From: a virus
Virus record (IMG/VR): IMGVR_UViG_3300020156_000050
Span: 1-42,155 of that record
Length of the DNA stretch: 42,155 nt
Direction: 5' to 3' (one strand)
The notes beneath the pieces were generated by a model. The model was not told where the DNA came from, ran no database searches, and saw only the letters and a list, made by a program, of their open reading frames with translations. A program made the translations under genes and the position numbers. The stretch's first letter is position 1. Every line of letters begins with the position of its first letter. This document shows positions 19,139-26,397 of the stretch, one piece after another.

Positions 19139-20061
19139 CAGTCCTTCACCTGCACCAGCTCGATGGGCTCCACCGGAGCGATCGCCTTCGGCTCGGCGCT
19201 CGCCTTGCGGCGGGCACGGCGGACGCGGTTGCCGGCGACGGGGGCGTGGATGATCTTCTTGCTGTGCTCCCGGGTGTAGTCCGTGATGGCGCGCAGGTGG
19301 ATGAAGACCTCGAGCTCCTCCAGGCCGGCCTCGACGGGCACGAGCTCCCAGCCCTCGGGCCGGACGTGCAGGACCAGGGCGAAGTCGCCCGGCCGGTTCT
19401 TGGCGAGGGTGCCGTCCTGGCGGATGATCCAGGGTGCGTGGCGGTAGGCGGCGAGCTGGAGGCCGACCTCGGGGTGGACGCCGGACCGGGTAGTCTTGTT
19501 GTCCTGCCAGGCCACGCCGACGAGGGGCTGCTCGACGCCGAAGCTGTCGCGGATGACGAGGTCGGGGTTGTCGTACTCGGCGATCGCGTCGAACGTGCCG
19601 GCGTAGTCGTGGACGTCGGAGTAGACGCCCTCCTCGAGCAGGAGGAACCTCGGCTGCATGGTGTCGAGGTAGTGCTTGAAGTGGTCCACGATGAGGCGGA
19701 CGTCCTCCTCCTCCCTGGAGGTGTCGACCACGTTGCCGAGGGCGAGCTCCTCCATGTAGCCGTGGCTGATCTTGCCGACCTTGGCGCTGTGCGCGGTGAA
19801 CCGGTTCGGCGCCTTCTTCAGCCAGTCGACGGCGGCCTCCTCGTCGGCGGCACGCAGGTTGCCCAGCTGCTCGTACTTCGCGACGGCCTCCTGGGCCACG
19901 AGCTTCTGGCCCCAGGCCTTCAGGAACGGCTTCGGGAGGTTGTCGATGGTCGAGGTGACGCCGGGGATGAAGTCGCCGGTCTGCGGGTGGATATAGAGCC
20001 GGTGGTCGTCGCGGGTGATGAACCGGACGGCCGGCTTGCGGGCGGGTACGGGAGCGCTCAT
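19138..20061 (-). CDS. RecB/Cas4-like PD-(D/E)XK exonuclease
   Basis: 307 residues. Core motifs: a His in SHGYMEELALG, YAGTFDAIAEY (Asp), VAWQDNKTTRSG (D-x-K), and GLQLAAYRHA (QxxxY), the order of Cas4/AddB-like exonucleases in phage recombination modules. It would resect DNA ends for recombination-dependent replication. Flanked by two smaller nuclease-like or unknown genes and by the UDG-like gene, coupled by ATGA. Confidence 0.78.
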   Translation of the reverse strand: MSAPVPARKPAVRFITRDDHRLYIHPQTGDFIPGVTSTIDNLPKPFLKAWGQKLVAQEAVAKYEQLGNLRAADEEAAVDWLKKAPNRFTAHSAKVGKISHGYMEELALGNVVDTSREEEDVRLIVDHFKHYLDTMQPRFLLLEEGVYSDVHDYAGTFDAIAEYDNPDLVIRDSFGVEQPLVGVAWQDNKTTRSGVHPEVGLQLAAYRHAPWIIRQDGTLAKNRPGDFALVLHVRPEGWELVPVEAGLEELEVFIHLRAITDYTREHSKKIIHAPVAGNRVRRARRKASAEPKAIAPVEPIELVQVKD

Positions 20062-20549
20062 GAGCTCTTCTCTGGTGCAGCCAGCACCGAGCGCCAGAAC
20101 GCCTCGCCGGCCGCACGGGCCACGGGGTCGTTCCAGAACATCGAGGTGCCGGCGGGGTGGGGGCTGGCGTAGACAATCGTTCCAGCGTAGAGGTAGTGGG
20201 GCTCGAACCAGTCCAGGCGGGGCAGGTCGGTCACGGCCGTGAAGGCATCCGACACCGCGCGGCCCAGGAACACGACGCGCCGGTACTCCCACAGGCGGGG
20301 GACCATCATGCGCGCCAGCTGGCGGGCGGTCGCGGTGTCGAAAGCGTCGTACTTGTCACCGTCGTTGACGCGCCCAGGGAACCAGGACAGGAGGTTGACG
20401 AAGTCGGCCCGCAGGTGCATCTCGTGCGGGTCGAGGCCGGCGTAGGCAGCAAGGCGCCGGCCGGACGCGGAGCGCGGGTCGAGCGCGACCCAGTTCTGCT
20501 CCGACGCCTTGGCCGGCGCCTGACCCACCACGAGGGTGGAGAGGGTCAC
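20058..20549 (-). CDS. Uracil-DNA glycosylase superfamily protein
   Basis: 163 residues. VVGQAPA (7-13) corresponds to the UDG motif I (GxDP-like), FVNLLSWFP to the central Asn motif, and SPHPAGTSMFW (129-139) to the H-P/S leucine-loop motif. The canonical catalytic Asp of motif I is replaced (Q10-A11), so it may be a non-classical glycosylase or base-binding protein. In a phage with a predicted dCMP-modifying enzyme, a role in base modification or in removing uracil is worth testing. Confidence 0.68.
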   Translation of the reverse strand: MTLSTLVVGQAPAKASEQNWVALDPRSASGRRLAAYAGLDPHEMHLRADFVNLLSWFPGRVNDGDKYDAFDTATARQLARMMVPRLWEYRRVVFLGRAVSDAFTAVTDLPRLDWFEPHYLYAGTIVYASPHPAGTSMFWNDPVARAAGEAFWRSVLAAPEKSS

Positions 20550-21103
20550 TGCTGGTCCCGCACCTCGGCGCCGAGGGCGGAGTAGCCGGCCAGGTCGACC
20601 CAGGTGTCGTCCTTCTCGTCACCGCCCGCGAGGCGGGACAGCTTCATCGCGATCATGACCTTGGCGGCGGTGGCCGGCGTGATCTTGATGCCGGGGGCGA
20701 TGGGGTCGAGCACCAGCTGGATCGCCGCTGCGAGGCGGGTAAAGCTGTCGACCGGGGAGCCGTAGTCCTTCTCACGGTCGCCGTGGATGATCGTGTTGGC
20801 CGTCCGCAGGATGGTCTCGCGCTTGGTCGCGCCGACCGGCGAGATGTGCGCCTGGACCTCCGACGCGCCGAGAGCCACCCCGCCCACCATGTCGGTGCGC
20901 GGCGGGTAGTTCTCCACGAAGATGTCGAGCGAGGCGGGCTCCTCGTTGTGCAGGCGCTCGAGCCAGTAGCGGCGCTGCGCCATGTAGGCCTGGGCGGGCG
21001 TCTGCATCCGCTGGACGGCGGGGTCAGCCTGCCAGGGGCTGAACGACATGTCCTTGATGGCCGAGGTGAGGACGGAGTCCTCGGGGGTGATGGGGTCTGC
21101 CAT
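20546..21103 (-). CDS. DUF6378-like protein
   Basis: 185 residues. The C-terminal half (about 95-185), HGDREKDYGSPVDSFTRLA onward with KLSRLAGGDEKDDTWVDLAG, matches a widespread phage domain I know as DUF6378. Its acidic helices resemble the all-alpha NTP pyrophosphatase layout, but activity is unproven. Coupled by ATGA to the UDG-like gene. Confidence 0.62.
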   Translation of the reverse strand: MADPITPEDSVLTSAIKDMSFSPWQADPAVQRMQTPAQAYMAQRRYWLERLHNEEPASLDIFVENYPPRTDMVGGVALGASEVQAHISPVGATKRETILRTANTIIHGDREKDYGSPVDSFTRLAAAIQLVLDPIAPGIKITPATAAKVMIAMKLSRLAGGDEKDDTWVDLAGYSALGAEVRDQQ

Positions 21104-21115
21104 GAGAGCGTCCTT

Positions 21116-21682
21116 CTACTTGGTGAGGTCCGCGACTGCCTGCGCGGTGAGCGTGTCTACGTATTGTAGCAGGTCCTGGTGCGCACCCCTCGTCTGCACG
21201 AGGAACCCCGAGGTTGGGCTCAGCAGGAAGGTGCGGAAGGTCGTGATGCCCCGCCTCGTCGCGGAGCGCCAGGTGGTGTCGCTGCGGTCGTTCGCCCGCT
21301 GGGCGTGGTTGAGGAGGGCGTAGACGAGGTAGTCCTCGGCGGGGCCGCGGTCCTCGGTCATCCCCCAGAACATGGTGAACCGCCCGTCGTAGGGCGTGGG
21401 CTCCCCGTCGTGGGTCAGCGACGTGAAGAGGCGGTTCCACAGCGAGGGCAGGCGGGCACTGTTCCACCGCTTCGTCCCGTTGAACTCGTAGGTGCCCGAG
21501 GCGGCCGTGTTGATCGGGGCGTCGAGGCGGGCGAGCACGTGGCCCACGAGGTCGTGCGGGTAGCCCGCGGAGTCGAGGTACGCGTGGCGAGCGGTCTGCT
21601 CGGGGGCCTCGCGCATGACGTCGAGGAGGGCGAAGAGGACCACGTCGAAGGAGGGGCAGGGGATGCGGTTGTCGAGAGTCAT
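21116..21682 (-). CDS. Hypothetical protein
   Basis: 188 residues starting at the ATG at 21682, which has TATGAT six bases upstream; the longer frame crosses the promoter and a hairpin. Mixed helical protein (SFDVVLFALLDVMREAPE) with a Trp-rich middle. First gene of the left-half unit. No family recognised. Confidence 0.68.
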   Translation of the reverse strand: MTLDNRIPCPSFDVVLFALLDVMREAPEQTARHAYLDSAGYPHDLVGHVLARLDAPINTAASGTYEFNGTKRWNSARLPSLWNRLFTSLTHDGEPTPYDGRFTMFWGMTEDRGPAEDYLVYALLNHAQRANDRSDTTWRSATRRGITTFRTFLLSPTSGFLVQTRGAHQDLLQYVDTLTAQAVADLTK

Positions 21683-21688
21683 ACGCCC

Positions 21689-21694
21689 ATCATA
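21689..21694 (-). promoter_or_regulatory. -10 box of a leaderless promoter (TATGAT)
   Basis: TGCGC-TATGAT, six bases, ATG at 21682, immediately after a GC hairpin. Confidence 0.65.
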
Positions 21695-21703
21695 GCGCAG
21701 AGA

Positions 21704-21743
21704 AGCCCCCGCGGCACTGACTCTCGCCAGAACCACGGGGGCT
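21704..21743 (-). terminator. Hairpin ending the late/lysis region
   Basis: AGCCCCCG / CGGGGGCT (8 bp) around a 24-base loop. It follows the repeat element and precedes the next promoter, so it would stop transcripts leaving the lysis genes or started in the repeat. Confidence 0.55.
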
Positions 21744-21767
21744 GATGCGGGTGACCGGGCCGCGGTT

Positions 21768-21892
21768 GGGGTCTGCCCTGCGCAGGGCGAGTAGGGCGAG
21801 TAGGGGGCCCGCGTTCCGATAAGCCTAAAGGACGAGGTCCCTTAGAACTATATAGGAAGCGTGCCCCCCTGATCGCCCTACGCGCCCTGGAT
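21768..21892. repeat. Intergenic repeat element, copy 2 (partner at 5651)
   Basis: Shares a 52-bp identical core (21841-21892) with copy 1 and related flanks. The left inverted-repeat arm is less perfect (CAGGGCGAGTAGGGC) than in copy 1, and GAGTAGGGC is tandemly repeated here. It lies between the holin-like gene and the replication-side transcripts. Confidence 0.75.
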
Positions 21893-22209
21893 CAGGCCTT
21901 GGGGGTCGCCCCGAGGCCGATCGACGTCAGGAACTGGTTGACGAGCGGGATGGCCATGATGCGGGTGATGACCGCCGCGACACCGGTCACGATGCCGGCG
22001 GTGGCCAGCAGGACCACGGTGACCTGCTCGGGCAGCGACTGCCCGAACTGCTCGAGGATGATGTCCACGATCTGCGGCACGACGATGCCGAGCGCGATGA
22101 ACACGGGGATGCCCACCTGGACGATGGTGCGGAGGACGGCCTTGACCGGGTGCTGGACCTGGGTCGCGTTCAGGCTGTCCTGGTAGTCACTGCGAGGGGT
22201 GAGGCTCAT
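21892..22209 (-). CDS. Holin candidate (two transmembrane segments)
   Basis: 105 residues with a polar N-terminus, then hydrophobic segments at about 30-50 (IVQVGIPVFIALGIVVPQIV) and 63-85. Position at the end of the lysis cassette and size fit a holin that times release of the endolysin. Coupled by ATGA to the next membrane protein. Confidence 0.65.
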   Translation of the reverse strand: MSLTPRSDYQDSLNATQVQHPVKAVLRTIVQVGIPVFIALGIVVPQIVDIILEQFGQSLPEQVTVVLLATAGIVTGVAAVITRIMAIPLVNQFLTSIGLGATPKA

Positions 22210-22532
22210 GAGCTCTCCTTACTTGGGGGGTTGTCGTCGGGCCAGGGGTCCGGCTCGATGCCGGCGTTGATGAGACGGACACGCTGCCGGGCGGCGTGCT
22301 CCATCCACCGGATGCGGCGTGCTCGTTCCTCGTCCGCCACCCTGTCGGCCTCGTCGGCCGCCTTGATGGCTTCGTTACGCGCCTTGACGATGTCCTCCTT
22401 GCGGTTGTCCTCGCGGACAGCCACGCCGCGCTTGGCCGCGCGGATGGAGTTGATGATCGACGTCACAACGGCGGTCAGGCCGCCGGAGCCGAGGATGGCC
22501 ACAAGCACGGCGACCAGGTTAGCGTCGCCCAT
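22206..22532 (-). CDS. Membrane-anchored coiled-coil protein, lysis cassette
   Basis: 108 residues: one N-terminal transmembrane helix (about 6-28), then a long charged helix with heptad character (about 40-80, KARNEAIKAADEADRVADEE). The topology resembles a small holin or a spanin-like/accessory lysis protein. Exact role unknown. Confidence 0.6.
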   Translation of the reverse strand: MGDANLVAVLVAILGSGGLTAVVTSIINSIRAAKRGVAVREDNRKEDIVKARNEAIKAADEADRVADEERARRIRWMEHAARQRVRLINAGIEPDPWPDDNPPSKESS

Positions 22533-22541
22533 GGGGCCTCC

Positions 22542-23021
22542 TTAGCTGTGGGACACGGTGTTGGCGGTCTTCCGCTGCATCGCCGCCGCCAGCCGGTGCT
22601 TCCAGTCGCCCGGCTCGCTCCCGAAGATCTGAAGCTCGAGCCAGCGCCGGAGCACCAGGAAGAAGGCGAGGATGACGAACGACCAGGTGAACGCCGCCGC
22701 GATCGACTCGATGGCGAACTGGCCGAGGACGACGACGTAGATGAGCACGCCGAACGCGCTCGCGATGGTGGCGCTGTTCTCGATCATCCAGTAGCGGGTG
22801 AGGCGGCCGAGGAACCCGACCAGCCCACCCCCGAGGAGCAGGCCAGCCCAGACCACGACGAGGGGCTCGAAGCCCCTCAGGATCTCGGTGGCCTGCCCGA
22901 ACGGGAGAACGGCCAGCGCCACGCCGCCCAGGAACACGACGGCGTAGACGAAGAGGTCGACCACGCGAATGGCCGCTTCGAGAGCCATCTTGCGCCGGGG
23001 CGGCGCGGGAATCTTATCCAT
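22542..23021 (-). CDS. Polytopic membrane protein, lysis cassette
   Basis: 159 residues with about four transmembrane segments (near 20-40, 52-72, 85-105, 110-125) and a basic C-terminus. It directly follows the endolysin and may be a holin or a membrane protein modulating lysis. Confidence 0.62.
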   Translation of the reverse strand: MDKIPAPPRRKMALEAAIRVVDLFVYAVVFLGGVALAVLPFGQATEILRGFEPLVVVWAGLLLGGGLVGFLGRLTRYWMIENSATIASAFGVLIYVVVLGQFAIESIAAAFTWSFVILAFFLVLRRWLELQIFGSEPGDWKHRLAAAMQRKTANTVSHS

Positions 23022-23028
23022 GAGGTCC

Positions 23029-24732
23029 TTACTTCCCGAGGAGGCCCTTGAGCCAGTCGTAGAACTCCTGCAGCTTGGACCGGGGCACCAGGACCGTGTC
23101 GGACGGCTCGGGCTCCGGCTGGGGCTCGGTCGCGGGCTCCTCAGAGCGGACGCGCACCTGCTCCACGATGTAGTCCATCTTGGACACGAGGAACTCACCG
23201 GGGCAGCGGGTCGCTGCGCCAGGCGCCTCCTTGTGGCCCTTGATGTGCTGGCGGTCCGGCTTGACATCGACCCGCACCCGCGTCCCGTCGGGGGCGGTGA
23301 GGTAGGGGTCGCTGGAGCGGGACAGCTTGACGAGGTAGACACCGATCGCGATGATCGACTCGACCGAGTCGTCCGAGACCTTCCAGTCCGGCTCGCCGGA
23401 GATGTTGGTGGTCTCGATCGCCACCGAGCCGGCGTTGCCCGCGCCGGTCGCGCTCGGCCGCATGGCCGGGTGGATCATCTCAGTGACCACCTTACCATTG
23501 ACCTCCCACGTCGGGCAGGACCCCCGGTCGTTCGCCGTCTTGAAGTAGGCGACCTGCGAGGTGAAGGCGGTCTCGTGGTGGACGTAGAGGGTCGTGATGA
23601 CCTCGCCCGCCGGCCGCTTGACCTGGCCGAGGGGAACGTTCCAGCCAGCGACGGCGCCGGGGTAGACCGGCGTGCGGGGCGAGACCACGAAGCCGGGGTC
23701 GGCCGGCTGCGGCTGCGGGGACACCTCGACGGCGACCCACGGCTTGCCGGAGTTGAGGAACTCCTGCAGCTTGCGGACCGTGTCGGGGCCGATCTGGCCG
23801 TCCTCCTCGGCGCCCACGTTCTTCTGCAGGGCCTTGATGGTCTGCGGGCCGAGCTCGCCGTCGACGCGCGCGCCGAGGGCCTTCTGCAGGGCGCTCGTGG
23901 TGGCAGGGCCCCACTCGCCGTCCTGGTCGACGCCCACGGACTGCTGGAGGCGCTTGACCGTCTCCGGGCCGAGCTCGCCGTCGACCTTGATCTGGCCGGG
24001 GGCGGCGGGCTGGGCAGGGGCCGCGGGGGCGGACAGGTTGCCGCCGGCGTTCAGGTGCTCCTGCAGCTTGCGGGTGGTCTCGCCACCCCAGTCGCCGTCG
24101 ACCTTCGCGCCCACGCGGGCCTGGAGGGCCGAGATGGTCTGCGGGCCGAGCTCGCCGTCCACGTGCACGCCGAGGCGGGCCTGGAGCTTGCTGATCGTGT
24201 CGGGGCCCATCTGGCCGTCGACGCCAGCCCCGATGCGGGACTGGAGGAACGCGATCGTCTGGGGGCCGAGCTGGCCGTCGACGTCCACGCGCCCGGGGGC
24301 GGTGACGACGCCGGAGCCGCCGACGCGGATGCCACGGCCCTCGTAGTGCCAGCCCTCGCGCGGGTTGAAGTAGTGGCCGGCGTTGGTGAAGCCCCAGCGG
24401 CCGCAGTTGGCGGCGAGCCAGTTGGAGCGGGCCGAGCCGATGCGGGTCACCCCGGCGTCGTTCCCGGAGTCGCGGAGGTCGAGGGCGATCGGGCCGATGG
24501 GGCCGGACTCCTCGTGGTTGGACTGGCCCGGAGGGGCCGCGAGGTTGTAGCCCGGCAGGCGCCGGACCCAGCCGTCGTAGAGCCGCTGCTGCTCGGCGCG
24601 CGTGCGCGTGCCCGAGCTGATGATGAGGTCGACGCCCCACACGCGGCGGAACTCCTCCTCCATGAGACGGTACTGGCGCGCGATGTTGACCTCGACGCGC
24701 TGGCCGTCGATGATGACGTAGCTGTAAGCCAT
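23029..24732 (-). CDS. lysA: Endolysin: M15 peptidase + eight binding repeats + amidase
   Basis: 567 residues. Residues 1-131: an M15/VanY-type peptidase with zinc ligands H73 (SNHEE), D85 (ALDLRD) and H129 (GWHYEG). Residues about 150-330: eight copies of a 20-residue repeat of the form VDG-x-x-GP-x-T-x-x-x-LQ, split four and four by a Pro/Ala linker (231-247), similar to peptidoglycan-binding repeats. Residues about 355-525: type-2 amidase with YVHHE (H385), KGHKE (H500) and C510. A C-terminal helix LQEFYDWLKGLL follows. It would cut both the stem peptide and the glycan-peptide bond of the host wall. Confidence 0.88.
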   Translation of the reverse strand: MAYSYVIIDGQRVEVNIARQYRLMEEEFRRVWGVDLIISSGTRTRAEQQRLYDGWVRRLPGYNLAAPPGQSNHEESGPIGPIALDLRDSGNDAGVTRIGSARSNWLAANCGRWGFTNAGHYFNPREGWHYEGRGIRVGGSGVVTAPGRVDVDGQLGPQTIAFLQSRIGAGVDGQMGPDTISKLQARLGVHVDGELGPQTISALQARVGAKVDGDWGGETTRKLQEHLNAGGNLSAPAAPAQPAAPGQIKVDGELGPETVKRLQQSVGVDQDGEWGPATTSALQKALGARVDGELGPQTIKALQKNVGAEEDGQIGPDTVRKLQEFLNSGKPWVAVEVSPQPQPADPGFVVSPRTPVYPGAVAGWNVPLGQVKRPAGEVITTLYVHHETAFTSQVAYFKTANDRGSCPTWEVNGKVVTEMIHPAMRPSATGAGNAGSVAIETTNISGEPDWKVSDDSVESIIAIGVYLVKLSRSSDPYLTAPDGTRVRVDVKPDRQHIKGHKEAPGAATRCPGEFLVSKMDYIVEQVRVRSEEPATEPQPEPEPSDTVLVPRSKLQEFYDWLKGLLGK

Positions 24733-24746
24733 GAGAGCCTTCCTTG

Positions 24747-25532
24747 TCAGTCGGCCGGCACGACCCAGGCCCCGTTCACCGAGACGAGAATCTCGGGGGA
24801 GAGCCAGGTGTTGCCGTTTGAGTAGAGAACCTGCGGGGCGAGCCACGGGGCGGCGCCGCTCGAGACCTTGACGCTGGAGAGCGTCTTGGCGTAGGTGGTG
24901 CCAGACCACGACCCCGCGCCGGCGCTGGTCTGCGCCCGCGAGCGGAAGTAGTAGGTGGTCGCCGGCTTGAGGCCGGTGACGGTCGAGGTGCCGTTGGAGC
25001 CGACCAGGGTCGCGTTGTTGAACGACGGGTTGTCGGCGTACTGGAACTCCCAGCCGTAGAGCGAGCCGCCGCGGAGGTCGTTGCCGCTGAAGCGGTAGCG
25101 CATCGAGGTGGCGGTAATCTCGTCGGGCCAGAAGCCGGTGGGGGCGGCGGCCGGCTGGGCGATGCGGGGCGCCCAGAACCCGGAGTGGACCTCCGTGTAG
25201 CCCAGGGTGCCTCCGTTGCAGTACCCCGCGATGGTCACGTACATGTGACCCTCGGAGTCGTTCCCGAACCAGTTGTCCGAGGCGTGGATCAGCATCTGGT
25301 CGGAGTTGCGGAAGTCGTACCCGAAGTTGCCGTTCGACCCCACGGACACGCCGTTGACGACCATGTTGTAGGACGCGCCCGAGGCCTGCCAGGTGGGCGA
25401 GTAGCTGTTCTTCCTGATCCAGAGCTCGGAGTGCAGGAGGGTGTTGTTCCCGTTCCACCACGCGTTCTGGCCCCAGACGTAGACACCCTCCTCCAGGCGG
25501 AAGGGGCGGTTGGGGAAGTTGGAGCTGACCAC
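24747..25532 (-). CDS. Minor tail protein with fibronectin type III domain
   Basis: 261 residues. Residues about 130-215 form an FnIII-like domain (TGLKPATTYYFRSRAQTSAG). The N-terminal 125 residues are aromatic and Gly/Asn-rich (WWNGNNTLLHSELW), like receptor- or glycan-binding tail tips. GTG start with TAAGGAGG upstream. Probably an exposed adhesion protein. Confidence 0.7.
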   Translation of the reverse strand: MVSSNFPNRPFRLEEGVYVWGQNAWWNGNNTLLHSELWIRKNSYSPTWQASGASYNMVVNGVSVGSNGNFGYDFRNSDQMLIHASDNWFGNDSEGHMYVTIAGYCNGGTLGYTEVHSGFWAPRIAQPAAAPTGFWPDEITATSMRYRFSGNDLRGGSLYGWEFQYADNPSFNNATLVGSNGTSTVTGLKPATTYYFRSRAQTSAGAGSWSGTTYAKTLSSVKVSSGAAPWLAPQVLYSNGNTWLSPEILVSVNGAWVVPAD

Positions 25533-25542
25533 GCGGGCCTCC

Positions 25543-26379
25543 TTACGGGAGCTTGATCCAGATGCGGCCGGGGGCGTGGCCCGGGTCGGCCTGCTGCACC
25601 TTGAGGTCGATGGTGTCCCGGATGCCGTCGCGGGTCGTGGCGCCGGTGCCGCCGTTCGCGACGGGGAGCGGCGCCGAGGTGGACGCCCCCAGGCCGAGCG
25701 AGTTGCGCAGCGCGTTGAGGGTGGTCTGGCCGGTGCCGCCGTTCGCCACGGGGAGGATGCCCGTCACCTGGCCCGAGGACGCCAGGTCGACGTAGCCGAT
25801 GTTCAGCCACGCCGTGCCGTCCAGGGTGAACTCCCAGCGCTGGAGGGTCGTGTTGTACCCGAAGCTCAGGGGGGTGTTGGGCCGCGCCGCCGTCGACCAG
25901 ACGCCCGTGGAGGGGCCGGTGAAGCGACGGAGGTCGGTGAGGTTGGCGGAGGAGATGGTCGTCACGTTGGCCCCGACCGCGACGGCGGCGAGGGGAATCT
26001 CGTAGACCCCACCGGTGCCCCACACGGGGGAGGGAGGGGTCGAGCTGCCGGCCGTGCCGGTGCGGATGGCCGGGCCGATGGTGTTGGCCGCGTAGTCGAG
26101 GCGGAGGACCACCAGGTCGGCGCGGACGGTCGCCGCGGCCGCCGGGACGGTCACGACCTCGTTGGTCGTCATGAGCACAGCGTGCCCGCGGACGAGGGCG
26201 CGGGAAGCGCCGCCGACCGCGGTCACGGTGAGCTGCATGCTGGAGCCGGCGGCCGTCACCTTGAAGTTGTTGGCCGTCGGCGCCCCCAGGATGCCGGACT
26301 GCGCGACGGACCCGAAGAGGTCGCCGTACTGCTGCTCCGTCACCGTCTGGTTGTCGAAGGGGTATGCGGTGAGCGCCAT
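25543..26379 (-). CDS. Minor tail/baseplate protein with NGGTG fibre repeats
   Basis: 278 residues. The N-terminal part resembles siphophage upper-fibre/baseplate proteins (early YPFDNQTVTEQQYGDLF). Near the C-terminus two copies of LPVANGGTG (about 211 and 243), the classic phage tail-fibre repeat, are followed by helices, suggesting a trimeric fibre stem. Confidence 0.72.
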   Translation of the reverse strand: MALTAYPFDNQTVTEQQYGDLFGSVAQSGILGAPTANNFKVTAAGSSMQLTVTAVGGASRALVRGHAVLMTTNEVVTVPAAAATVRADLVVLRLDYAANTIGPAIRTGTAGSSTPPSPVWGTGGVYEIPLAAVAVGANVTTISSANLTDLRRFTGPSTGVWSTAARPNTPLSFGYNTTLQRWEFTLDGTAWLNIGYVDLASSGQVTGILPVANGGTGQTTLNALRNSLGLGASTSAPLPVANGGTGATTRDGIRDTIDLKVQQADPGHAPGRIWIKLP

Positions 26380-26397
26380 CAGGCGACTCCTTCCAGG

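Noticed and set aside
23760-24290. DNA-level tandem repeat or CRISPR-like array in the lysin gene
   Set aside because: The periodicity is 60 bases and in frame; it reflects the protein binding repeats, with divergent DNA.
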